NCBI GenBank assembly: GCA_003278525.1
Contig: QCEQ01000001.1
Coordinates: 1-64,000 of the forward strand
Direction of reading: 5' to 3'
DNA length: 64,000 nt
From: Prochlorococcus sp. AG-355-P16
GTDB lineage: Bacteria > Cyanobacteriota > Cyanobacteriia > PCC-6307 > Cyanobiaceae
Positions 49,840-57,102 of the stretch are shown here, piece after piece (position 1 is the first letter of the stretch; every line of letters starts with the position of its first letter). Under the pieces are notes generated by a model. It was not told where the DNA came from. It saw only the letters and a program-made list of their open reading frames with translations, and made no database searches. Position numbers and translations under genes: made by a program.

Positions 49840-50000
49840 ACGGAAGACTAGACAAGGTTGCTATGACCAATAAACTAATGCAACTCAAGAGAGAACTGCA
49901 CTACAAATGTGCGATTGGTGAAAAGGGGAAATGGGAATGTATAGGAGCAAACGATTATCTCAACAGAGTGTTTGATGTATTAGATGAATTTTGGCAGTAA
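49836..50000 (+). CDS. Small protein, 54 aa
   Basis: ATG at 49836 in the previous stop. NGRLDKVAMTNKLMQLKREL, then KCAIGEKGKWECIGANDYLN. Two Cys about a dozen residues apart. Helical. Coupled with 49636. Unknown. Confidence 0.6.
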   Translation: MNGRLDKVAMTNKLMQLKRELHYKCAIGEKGKWECIGANDYLNRVFDVLDEFWQ

Positions 50001-50061
50001 ATACTAAACAAAAAAAAAAATTGATATAGCGACTTGTTGGGCTACTAAAAGAATTTCTGTT

Positions 50062-50220
50062 ATGGATAATCTAGAAAGATATGAAGACAGTTATGCAATA
50101 GCAGAAGAATTTAGAGAGTGGATACTGCATATAGGAGAAAAGAATGAAAATTTAAGAGATTCTTTATTAAACTTACCAAAGGAATTAAAAGAATTATTAG
50201 ACCAAAAAGTCAACGATTAA
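50062..50220 (+). CDS. Small acidic protein, 52 aa
   Basis: ATG at 50062: DNLERYEDSYAIAEEFREWI, then LRDSLLNLPKELKELLDQKV. Helical. Its stop is followed at once by the ATG of the 170-residue gene, suggesting co-translation. Confidence 0.6.
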   Translation: MDNLERYEDSYAIAEEFREWILHIGEKNENLRDSLLNLPKELKELLDQKVND

Positions 50221-50733
50221 ATGAAACGCTTAGCTTTATTTATTGTTTTCCCACTTATATTTGGTTTCGGAAACGATAAAGCAAGATTATGCGAAGACCT
50301 TAAATTTGCAATAAATAAATCAAAAAATGATTATCAGCAAAAAATATCATTTGCAAAACAAAGCAAAGAATTTGCTAATGATAAAGTTACCAAAATTTAT
50401 GCAATAGAGACAAAATGGGAGGATCTTTTTGATAGTCCTTATGAAATAGAAAGCTTATGTAATGAATATTTCTTAATAAAAGAATTTAATATTGATTTAT
50501 CTAGTGAATGTTATTTGTTTGAAACTATCTTAAAAAGTGGAAATTATAGTGATGAAGATTTTGATTTTATGCCCAAAGAAAGAAGACAAAATGCTCAAGC
50601 TCTTATAGAAGAATTTAAAGCCAAATATGATCCAATTAATAAACAAGCAAAAGAAGATTATTTATCAGAACAAAAAGAAATGCAGAAAATATATCGAAAG
50701 AAAAAATGCGATAAAGTCACTTATGGTTTTTAA
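50221..50733 (+). CDS. Secreted hypothetical protein, 170 aa
   Basis: A short signal (RLALFIVFPLIFGFG), then a charged helical domain with Cys in RLCEDLKFA, SLCNEYF, SECYLFE and a C-terminal KKCDKVTYGF. Likely periplasmic. An 11-codon frame at 50734 begins with the same ATGAAACGCTT, a possible duplication scar. Confidence 0.6.
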   Translation: MKRLALFIVFPLIFGFGNDKARLCEDLKFAINKSKNDYQQKISFAKQSKEFANDKVTKIYAIETKWEDLFDSPYEIESLCNEYFLIKEFNIDLSSECYLFETILKSGNYSDEDFDFMPKERRQNAQALIEEFKAKYDPINKQAKEDYLSEQKEMQKIYRKKKCDKVTYGF

Positions 50734-50773
50734 ATGAAACGCTTGATATTACCTCGACCCAAAGACTAAATTA

Positions 50774-50893
50774 ATGGAATTTTTAAATGAGCTTTAGCAA
50801 AATCATTATGACCCATACCATACAATTCTTGGTATAGGTGGAATAATATTATTGTTGGTAATTTACAATAGATTACTCAATAAATATCATTAA
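50774..50893 (+). pseudogene. Tiny membrane protein gene with in-frame TAG
   Basis: MEFLNEL is interrupted by TAG at 50795-50797, then QNHYDPYHTILGIGGIILLL VIYNRLLNKYH continues in frame to a TAA at 50891. Without the stop it would be a 39-residue single-span protein. The single amber stop suggests a recent loss (CAG to TAG is one transition), or readthrough. Confidence 0.5.
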
Positions 50894-50910
50894 TCACAAA
50901 CCATCGGAGA

Positions 50911-51063
50911 TTAAGCAGCATCAGATATATTGTTATTCGTATCTTCAATCTTTTCAATTTCTTTAATCATTTCCTCTAGCCATAAAGTATTATCTTCTGA
51001 TCTCTTTTTAAAATAAGAAATCTTAGGTTGATTGATTTCTAATGTCTCATAATCTCCACTCAT
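50911..51063 (-). CDS. NT-x-WL micro-protein, copy 4 (50 aa)
   Basis: ATG at 51063: MSGDYETLEINQPKISYFKK then RSEDNTLWLEEMIKEIEKIE. Nearly the same N-terminus as copy 3 at 38975. Stand-alone. Confidence 0.75.
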   Translation of the reverse strand: MSGDYETLEINQPKISYFKKRSEDNTLWLEEMIKEIEKIEDTNNNISDAA

Positions 51064-51220
51064 AAAATTTTCCTAAATTTATAACCACTTAAATTTTAGT
51101 TAGTTTATTTATTAGTTTTACTAAGGGGAAAATAAGAAAAAATTAATTTATGGTTAATATGAACTAAGACAAATTAAATATTATTTATAAAAATATCGGA
51201 AACACTTAATTTACCTAATG

Positions 51221-51454
51221 CTAACCACCAGTACAGAAACGAACCGCATCAGCTGTTGGCGAACCAGTCGCTTTCATTTCTTCAACACATTCATTAAAGA
51301 ACTTTGATTCTTTTTTTAATGAGCAAAAGCTTAGTGCAATAGCTACTAAGGCAACAGCTGATACAACTGCTGATCCTAGTTGTATCACTCCGTAAGCAAG
51401 CATAGCTTTATTCTTTTTTAAATCTTTTTTTGTATCTTTTTTTTTATCAGACAT
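51221..51454 (-). CDS. Single-span membrane protein with basic start, 77 aa
   Basis: ATG at 51454: SDKKKDTKKDLKKNKAMLAY, one helix (GVIQLGSAVVSAVALVAIAL), then Cys-containing tail (FNECVEEMKATG, RFCTGG). The frame reaches 51505, but the Lys-rich start at 51454 fits better. Confidence 0.6.
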   Translation of the reverse strand: MSDKKKDTKKDLKKNKAMLAYGVIQLGSAVVSAVALVAIALSFCSLKKESKFFNECVEEMKATGSPTADAVRFCTGG

Positions 51455-51751
51455 TTTTTTTAAAATTCTTAGCTTATTATATTCAACTAAATAACTAGAC
51501 TCCACATAAAGAAAAGGTAAGTTATAAAGTTAAATGTTAAATGTATATTGTTATTCCCATAACCAAATTCTGAAGAGGAAAAGCTCAAACTAAAAAGTAG
51601 AAAAAGTGATGAGAAAATTAATTAAAAATTTATTTGAAATTAATTATTTTGTAATTGTTTTCTGAAAATAATTTTATTTCTTAAAGATAACTTTTTCTTA
51701 AATTATTTTTAAATTTCATATGAGATTAATATAGGTAATTGAATAATCTTA

Positions 51752-52153
51752 ATGCATATAGATGATGCAGTGTTTTTAGAGGATTTATGCCCTAAGCTCA
51801 AATTAAGATTTTGGCGAAAGTCCATTCATACATTTACGGGCAAAAGATGTATATATTGCGGAAAACCTTCAGAATCTATTGATCATATATTGCCAAGAAG
51901 TCAAGGAGGATTAAACATAACAGAAAATTGTGTTCCAGCTTGTCTTTCATGCAATGGAGACAAATCAGATGAGAATGTTTTTGATTGGTATAGAAAGAAA
52001 AAATTTTATGATCCTAGAAGAGCTATGGCTATTAGAGCATGGTTAGATGGAGACTTAATATTATCTATAAGATTATTACAATGGGCTAATCAAGAAATTA
52101 AGGAAAATAAAGCAAATTTTGAACAAAAAGAATCTAATCTAGAAGCTGCTTAA
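51752..52153 (+). CDS. HNH endonuclease-family protein
   Basis: 133 residues. CIYCGKPSESIDHILPRSQGG then NCVPACLSCNGDKSD: the HNH core with His in IDHILP, and two CxxC pairs for zinc. Followed by a basic helical tail. Such proteins are often mobile-element nucleases, but here cyanobacteria carry related housekeeping forms too. Stand-alone at the right end of the first accessory block. Confidence 0.8.
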   Translation: MHIDDAVFLEDLCPKLKLRFWRKSIHTFTGKRCIYCGKPSESIDHILPRSQGGLNITENCVPACLSCNGDKSDENVFDWYRKKKFYDPRRAMAIRAWLDGDLILSIRLLQWANQEIKENKANFEQKESNLEAA

Positions 52154-52332
52154 ATATCAAAGATAATTAAGTTAATTAAGTTAATGGAATTTATTAAATA
52201 TAAATAAGAGATAAACATAAAAAACTTTTACAGGAAAGCTTTGTAAATTTTGACTAGAATAATCAATTACAACTGCTATTCCAAAATCAGAGAAATAAAA
52301 AAATAAAGGAATGCATTAACTCTGCAAGGAAA

Positions 52333-52533
52333 TTAGAAAAAAGAAAAAATCGTCATTTGTTTATATTTTGAGGAACCAATAACTAAATTTAAACTTGACA
52401 TCTTATGGAATTTTTTATGCGTAAAATTACAAAATTCATTTTCATCTGAAAAGTTAATTAAATCAACTGCATTAATATTTGAATCAAACCACTGGTCATA
52501 TTCAATGTAATTTGGCTCTGCAAAATAAGTCAT
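52333..52533 (-). CDS. Small hypothetical protein, 66 aa
   Basis: ATG at 52533: TYFAEPNYIEYDQWFDSNIN, then NEFCNFTHKKFHKMSS. Aromatic-rich, soluble. Unknown. Confidence 0.5.
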   Translation of the reverse strand: MTYFAEPNYIEYDQWFDSNINAVDLINFSDENEFCNFTHKKFHKMSSLNLVIGSSKYKQMTIFSFF

Positions 52534-52708
52534 ACCAAATTAATTTCAAAAAGAAAATGCTTCTATTTTTCGTGTGAGGAGAATATAAAGCTATCTCCAG
52601 CTTAAAATATTTAATGAACTCTTCTTTAAGAATTAAATAAGATACAAATAAGAAAAAATAAAATATTATTTTAAAATCAAAAAATGATTAGTTGTAGACT
52701 ATATAAAT

Positions 52709-52751
52709 TTGCATCCAAGACCACTGCTTTGCTTTAGGAGAATTGAATGCA
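52709..52751 (+). ncRNA. Stem-loop with conserved loop, copy 2
   Basis: TGCAT (52710-52714) pairs with ATGCA (52747-52751) around a loop holding CACTGCTTTGCTTTAGGA. The loop matches that at 29282 while the stem bases differ but still pair. Confidence 0.4.
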
Positions 52752-52874
52752 TTACTAAGAGTCACATTTTAGGGTTATAAGCAGGTTATGAATTGTTTAA
52801 AAAAAAAAAGAAAAAAATTGATTGAAACTTTTGATGAGGATTATTAATAATCAAGTAGTTTTTTAAGATCTAGT

Positions 52875-53123
52875 CCCCCCATGCCACCCATCACTTTCCT
52901 TTATGGGAACTTTCTTCGACTAATATTGTTCGATAAACTAAATAAAATGCTTTTAATTTGGCTGATTTACAAAAAAGTTAACAGCATGCCATACCAGCAG
53001 CCCTATTTCCCGCAAATTATAGACTATGACTGAATCTAACTACTGGCTAATGAAAAGTGAGCCAGTAGTCATATCAATGGATTTCAAAAACCGTTAAAAA
53101 AATGTTCACGATATGTTCACGAT
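52875..53123 (+). repeat. Segmental repeat copy 2, partly rearranged
   Basis: Starts with CCCCCCATGCCACCCATCAC and TTTCC, then diverges. At 53026 an ATG opens MTESNYWLMKSEP, an EVE-gene start, which ends at 53095. Right after, AGTAGTCATATCAATGG reads in reverse as CCATTGATATGACTACT, the same start region inverted. Two TGTTCACGAT units follow at 53103-53123, also inverted relative to copies 1 and 3. Confidence 0.7.
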
Positions 53124-53160
53124 TTTTACAGCTAAAATTTATTGAAAAAATTTGTTACTA

Positions 53161-53307
53161 ATGGCAATTTCACACTACAGAAAACAAAGGATAATGCTTT
53201 TAGCAAGACTCAATCTTGGTTTAGCTAGTGAAGATAAAGAAGAAATTGATCTTTATAATCACTACCAAAAAAATATTTATTCAAAACAAAATCAACAACA
53301 GCAATAA
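53161..53307 (+). CDS. Small hypothetical protein, 48 aa
   Basis: ATG at 53161: AISHYRKQRIMLLARLNLGL, then EIDLYNHYQKNIYSKQNQQQ and Q. A polar Gln tail. Just outside repeat copy 2. Unknown. Confidence 0.5.
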   Translation: MAISHYRKQRIMLLARLNLGLASEDKEEIDLYNHYQKNIYSKQNQQQQ

Positions 53308-53501
53308 TTAAACTAGGAAACCATCCTCGAAAAGATAGACAAAAAAAAATAAATAGTATATTTTATTAGTAGGTAAACCATCAAATTGGGAAATTAAACC
53401 CTCACTATTCTTTCGTTGTCTGTCTTACGATTAAAACAGTCCTAGAAAAAGAAAGTTAATAAATCATACCTATAACTAATCCACCTATTAAGGGCACAAT
53501 T

Positions 53502-53789
53502 ATGGCTATTAATGCTTTAAAAAAAGATGAAATGTTGGCATCTATAAAATCAACATTTACCGTCGAAGGTAAAACTTTTGACTCCAAAGAAGAAGCTGAA
53601 AAGTATTTTCAAAACCAACAGAAAATTAAGGAAGCTTCAAAAAAACTAGTATGTTTTTTCAAAAAAACTTCAATTCATGATCGTTTTTCTTTTTTTGATT
53701 CAAAAGATTTTGCCAAATGGCTTTTTGAGAATCGCCATCAAATTGGAGAAGTTCTTGTTGATTTTGGTGCTGAAGAGCATCTCTTTTGA
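53502..53789 (+). CDS. Small hypothetical protein, 95 aa
   Basis: ATG at 53502. SIKSTFTVEGKTFDSKEEAE, then FQNQQKIKEASKKLVCFFKK and FDSKDFAKWLFENRHQIGEV. The VEGKTFDSKEEAEKYFQ strand-helix is reminiscent of small DNA-linked phage proteins. Convergent with the minus-strand operon. Unknown. Confidence 0.6.
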   Translation: MAINALKKDEMLASIKSTFTVEGKTFDSKEEAEKYFQNQQKIKEASKKLVCFFKKTSIHDRFSFFDSKDFAKWLFENRHQIGEVLVDFGAEEHLF

Positions 53790-53815
53790 TAATTTTTTTT
53801 TGATTGAATGTAAAT

Positions 53816-53845
53816 AAAGGGGCTAATTAAGTCCCTTTTTTATTT
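53816..53845. terminator. Bidirectional terminator between convergent genes
   Basis: AAAGGGG (53816-53822) and TCCCTTT (53832-53838) form a short stem with flanking T-rich (plus) and A-rich sequence on the other side. It lies between the 53502 gene and the operon end at 53840. Confidence 0.6.
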
Positions 53846-54340
53846 TCCTTTTCGCATTACTTCAAACATACTTAAATATTGAAGTGGAAATACAGTAGCG
53901 AGATTCTCTATTCGTTCTTCATCAAGTTCTATTCCTTCTGGTAATTTTTTAATCAATTTTGGGATTGCTAATTTTGTTTCTGCTTTGCAGAAATTTATCC
54001 GGTAAGTTGCTTCTCTTCTAATGTTGGCTTTTATTAATCCATCTTCAGTGAAAGCAGAATTTATATCTAACTTGTTGCCCTTAAGGAGTGCAATTAAAAC
54101 TTGATCCGCAATTCTCAAAGCTTTATTTGGTTCCGTGCCCTTTGTTATTCCAAATATCCAAGTACAGGCTCCTACACCAAATGAACGTGCAATACATTCA
54201 TCATTACCGATTTCATCACAGGGTAACCTAAAAGACTTTTCAAGTTTCTCTAGATCATAACCACTTTCACCTTCCGGGAATCCCGCAAAAGTAGTCACTG
54301 GAAATATCAAAAAGAAGGTTAAAGCTATTAATTTTTTCAT
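53840..54340 (-). CDS. Secreted protein, 166 aa, last gene of the minus-strand operon
   Basis: Signal peptide (IALTFFLIFPVTTFAG), then LPCDEIGNDECIARSFGVGACTW-type Cys-rich start and helical body (RINFCKAETKLAIPKL). Periplasmic, disulfide likely. Its ATG lies in the stop of the upstream gene (overlap 4 bases). Function unknown. Confidence 0.6.
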   Translation of the reverse strand: MKKLIALTFFLIFPVTTFAGFPEGESGYDLEKLEKSFRLPCDEIGNDECIARSFGVGACTWIFGITKGTEPNKALRIADQVLIALLKGNKLDINSAFTEDGLIKANIRREATYRINFCKAETKLAIPKLIKKLPEGIELDEERIENLATVFPLQYLSMFEVMRKGK

Positions 54341-54510
54341 TGCACTACCTCATCAATCAAAAGATGAAAAAGACTGCATGTGAATAATCTGTCTAGTATC
54401 TCTAATCTTTGCCTTTCTTCGTATGAAATTGTCTCTCCATTTGAAATTTCATCCAAGGTATTTCTTATAGTCACAATCATTCGTAAAAGGCAGGTTGATG
54501 GTTTATTCAA
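54337..54510 (-). CDS. STRIL-family small protein, copy 3 (57 aa)
   Basis: TTG at 54510 just inside the stop of the preceding gene. PSTCLLRMIVTIRNTLDEIS, then EERQRLEILDRLFTCSLFHL. Aligns with the genes at 54507-54737 and 54740-54913 (PSTRIL...V R..L..IE). Helical. Stop overlaps the next ATG. Confidence 0.6.
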   Translation of the reverse strand: MNKPSTCLLRMIVTIRNTLDEISNGETISYEERQRLEILDRLFTCSLFHLLIDEVVQ

Positions 54511-54737
54511 AATACTTCCTCCTCCTCTTCTTCCAACTTTAGATTAATTTCAATATTCATCTCGTAGCAAAGGTATCGAACCAAAGCATCTGATAAAAAA
54601 TAATCTTTTTTCATTAATGGATCAATTTTTGAGACAAATGGCTGATTATAATTTTCAACTTTAATAAGTTCTTTTCTTACTTTAAGAAGGTCTTTTAAAA
54701 TTCTTGTACTTGGTCTTGCATTTGTTGGGATGTTCAT
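54507..54737 (-). CDS. STRIL-family small protein, copy 2 (76 aa)
   Basis: ATG at 54737: NARPSTRILKDLLKVRKELI, then a longer middle and an acidic tail of Glu. Shares the STRIL..L..VR..L..IE start with its two tandem neighbours. The tail of six Glu is distinctive. Confidence 0.65.
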   Translation of the reverse strand: MNIPTNARPSTRILKDLLKVRKELIKVENYNQPFVSKIDPLMKKDYFLSDALVRYLCYEMNIEINLKLEEEEEEVF

Positions 54738-54739
54738 AA

Positions 54740-54913
54740 TTAAAGTTCCTCTCGTAAATAATTAAATAAAAGTTCTGACATCATTTCATCTAGCGTCTCA
54801 AGTCGAGTAATTTCATGAAAAGAAGCGGGCTTTCCATGTTCAATCCTGTCTAAAGATTCACGAACACTTGCCAATATTCGCAGAATCCTAGTTGATCTTT
54901 TTTCTTCATACAT
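54740..54913 (-). CDS. STRIL-family small protein, copy 1 (57 aa)
   Basis: ATG at 54913, sharing a base with the stop of the coiled-coil gene (TAATG). EEKRSTRILRILASVRESLD then RLETLDEMMSELLFNYLREE. Matches the 54337 gene along its whole length. Confidence 0.65.
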   Translation of the reverse strand: MYEEKRSTRILRILASVRESLDRIEHGKPASFHEITRLETLDEMMSELLFNYLREEL

Positions 54914-55158
54914 TAGAAATTATCCGTATCAGGTAAATGTCCTTCTTCATCTTTTGGCATCTTTTCGAGCCATTTATCAATTAGATCCTTATGCTCTTTA
55001 GATACGTAATCATCTAATTGATGTTGAAGGGTTGCAACTTCACATTGGAGTGCATTTATTTGTTCTTTTAAAAGGAAGTTCAGTTCCTTTTGTTTAGCAA
55101 TTTCAACAAAAAAAATTTCTCTAAATTGAAGGAACTCTTGTGCTATTGATAAGTCCAT
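54913..55158 (-). CDS. Small coiled-coil protein, 81 aa
   Basis: ATG at 55158. A long heptad-like helix (KELNFLLKEQINALQCEVAT, LQHQLDDYVSKEHKDLIDKW), then an acidic end (EEGHLPDTDNF). It starts 8 bases after the nuclease stop. Possible scaffold partner of the nuclease. Confidence 0.6.
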   Translation of the reverse strand: MDLSIAQEFLQFREIFFVEIAKQKELNFLLKEQINALQCEVATLQHQLDDYVSKEHKDLIDKWLEKMPKDEEGHLPDTDNF

Positions 55159-55166
55159 CTCCTTGT

Positions 55167-55886
55167 TTAAAGAAAATGACTAGCATCTGCAGTTACTTCA
55201 TGAGAAGTTTCAATAGCTTTAGGACAACCTAATTTCCACTCGCAATATCTGCAATTATTTGCCGATGGCTTTGCCTCAGGCATATCAGTAGCACTTGAAA
55301 CTCTTAAGATATTTCTGATTCTCTTTTTAGTAGACTCCGGCAAAACTTCATCTGTTGCATTATCGCCTGTAATTGTAAGAAACTGTTTATTTTCTTTATC
55401 CGACTTACTAGAGTTTTCCTCACCATAACAAAGTGCAAAACCAATAATCTTAGGAATTGGTTTTTTCTTAGACCAAGCAGCAGCCTGGAGCATCACTCCA
55501 TAAATTCCACATTGAATCCAATGACTTTGACTTTTTTTACCACTTTTGGCATCGGCAATAAGAAGATCTCCATTAGAAAATTCAACAACTGCATCAGGTG
55601 TGCCGTATAAAACATTTCCATAAAGAGGAATCTTCTGAGTTGGACACTCCATGTGAATTTTTTCATTTGGGTATTCAGTCTGTAAATGTAAATTCAATTT
55701 GTTTAAAACTGAAGTATGTTCTAGTTGCCATTTAGAAAATGAATCATCCGTTTTATTAGCCTTATAACGAGTTGCCATCCACATACTCAAGTCACAAGAA
55801 TTTTCAAAAGTTGCTGCCTTAGCTAGAACGCTTGGTCCCAAGCACTCCCAACCTCTGGCTTTGGGTTTAAAAAGATTAAAGTCCAT
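55167..55886 (-). CDS. Cas4/RecB-like PD-(D/E)XK nuclease with Cys cluster
   Basis: 239 residues. Core motifs: GTPDAVVEFSNGDLLIADAK (metal Asp in GTPD, catalytic D-x-K), then QCGIYGVML (QxxxY motif). The C-terminus has CRYCEWKLGC (CxxCx5C), and a candidate fourth Cys at about residue 31 (NSCDLSMW). This is the Fe-S nuclease layout of Cas4, AddB and phage recombination exonucleases. No cas gene or CRISPR array is in the window, so a phage- or plasmid-type exonuclease is favoured. Confidence 0.85.
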   Translation of the reverse strand: MDFNLFKPKARGWECLGPSVLAKAATFENSCDLSMWMATRYKANKTDDSFSKWQLEHTSVLNKLNLHLQTEYPNEKIHMECPTQKIPLYGNVLYGTPDAVVEFSNGDLLIADAKSGKKSQSHWIQCGIYGVMLQAAAWSKKKPIPKIIGFALCYGEENSSKSDKENKQFLTITGDNATDEVLPESTKKRIRNILRVSSATDMPEAKPSANNCRYCEWKLGCPKAIETSHEVTADASHFL

Positions 55887-55913
55887 AATAAAAATTAGTT
55901 AAGTTTGATAAAT

Positions 55914-56693
55914 TTATTTTTTATATTTTTTTGGAGGCAAACATATGCCTATAAACATAGGAAGTCCAAAATCATGACATTTTTGAGTTGCTGTTGCCAT
56001 AAGATTCTCAAGAATATTTAAAGTTTCTTCCTGATCACTATCTTCAAGATCTAGTACTTCGTTCTGAGCTACAGTTTCTGCTCTAGTTGCTGATACTGGC
56101 GGAGTTGCTGTTGTTGATGGTGGAGTTGCTGTTGTTGATGGTGGAGTTGCTGTTGTTGATGATGGAGTTCCTGTTGTTATTGATGGTGGAGTTCCTGTTG
56201 TTGGTGGTGGAGTTGCTGCAACTTCATCAATTAGGTCTGCTCTACTATCTGCACCAGTTGTAGTTAACACTTCATCAACTAGTTCTTTTTCATTGCTAGG
56301 TATCAATGAAGGTGTTGTATCAACAGAGCCTGCCGCAATACCTTCTAAACGTTTCTTTGCATCTACTTCAACAAGGTCATCAAAACTTTTAGTGAAAAGT
56401 TTACCAGTTCCAGGTTTTTTACAAGGCTTAATATATTCGCCTTTAAGTGCAAGTCCAGTGGAATAGTTATAGTCAGAGCCTTGCTCCAAGCAAATAAGAA
56501 AAACTCTTTCTTCTCCATTATTGGCAATTACTCCATTAAGGTATGGTCCATAAAAACTATTATTCAAACCAGGCATAACTCTCACACACATACCTTCATC
56601 AATAGTTGTTTCATCATTTTTTTTGCTGCCATCTAATATTTCTGAAAATGGCGTGGTCCAGGCATTGAACCATCTACTATTTTTAGTCTTCAT
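55914..56693 (-). CDS. Hypothetical protein with Thr/Pro repeat linker
   Basis: 259 residues from the ATG at 56693. N-terminal half (KTKNSRWFNAWTTPFSEILD, MCVRVMPGLNNSFYGPYLNG) forms a small beta domain. Then residues about 155-205 are a TATPPST-type linker, then an acidic stretch (VLDLEDSDQEETLNILENLM) and a hydrophobic end (LPMFIGICLPP). The start overlaps the 56683 gene by 11 bases. The frame continues to 56747, but the coupled ATG is preferred. Perhaps single-strand DNA or structural; unknown. Confidence 0.6.
   Translation of the reverse strand: MKTKNSRWFNAWTTPFSEILDGSKKNDETTIDEGMCVRVMPGLNNSFYGPYLNGVIANNGEERVFLICLEQGSDYNYSTGLALKGEYIKPCKKPGTGKLFTKSFDDLVEVDAKKRLEGIAAGSVDTTPSLIPSNEKELVDEVLTTTGADSRADLIDEVAATPPPTTGTPPSITTGTPSSTTATPPSTTATPPSTTATPPVSATRAETVAQNEVLDLEDSDQEETLNILENLMATATQKCHDFGLPMFIGICLPPKKYKK
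56095..56215. repeat. Tandem 21-bp repeats coding TATPPST
   Basis: GGTGGAGTTGCTGTTGTTGA-type units (plus strand) repeat three times closely, then degenerate. They encode the Thr/Pro linker of the 55914 protein on the minus strand. Confidence 0.85.
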
Positions 56694-56859
56694 GGCAGTA
56701 GTACTCGCTATCGGGAACATGAGGATTATTTCTCCAATAATCTTCAAAGAGAGTTTTTTTCTTAATCTGCACCAAATTATTTTTTGGTAATTGCTTCTTA
56801 CTTTTCTCCTGAGAAGACAGTTTAGAGCTGGAGATTACTTTAGTTTCCTGCTGATACAT
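56683..56859 (-). CDS. Small basic protein, first gene of the operon (58 aa)
   Basis: ATG at 56859. YQQETKVISSSKLSSQEKSK then a basic stretch, TLFEDYWRNNPHVPDSEYYC and HED. Its stop lies past the ATG of the 55914 gene, so the two are coupled. It places the operon promoter upstream of 56860, where TAATTTTAGTA repeats occur. Confidence 0.55.
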   Translation of the reverse strand: MYQQETKVISSSKLSSQEKSKKQLPKNNLVQIKKKTLFEDYWRNNPHVPDSEYYCHED

Positions 56860-56863
56860 AAAA

Positions 56864-56920
56864 AATGTTATATAGTATTACTAATTTTAGTATCTAATTT
56901 TAGTAATGTCAAGCAACTAA
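56864..56920. promoter_or_regulatory. Repeated TAATTTTAGTA motif, possible operator
   Basis: TACTAATTTTAGTA and TCTAATTTTAGTA lie side by side at about 56878-56905, together near-palindromic (TTACTAA...TTAGTAA). The position directly upstream of the operon start fits an operator. No known factor matches. Confidence 0.35.
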
Positions 56921-57102
56921 TCCATCAAACACAAGTAAATTTTCCCCATTTAATTTAAAATTCCAAAATAATTAAAAAAATATTTAAAGTTTTGCAAAAG
57001 TGTTTAAAGATTAGACTACTAAATTTATCTATTTTAAATTACTATTGTTAAGTATATTTTTTATAATATAATTAAGTAAAACATTTTTTAATTATTTTAA
57101 GA

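Larger units (their letters stand above)
52534..53160. other. Non-coding stretch with stem-loop copy 2 and repeat copy 2
   Basis: No intact gene. It holds the stem-loop at 52709 and the second segmental repeat at 52875. These explain about half of it; the rest is AT-rich. Confidence 0.5.

Noticed and set aside
55167..55886. CRISPR-associated cas4
   Set aside because: No other cas gene and no repeat-spacer array in the window; a phage-type exonuclease is more likely.
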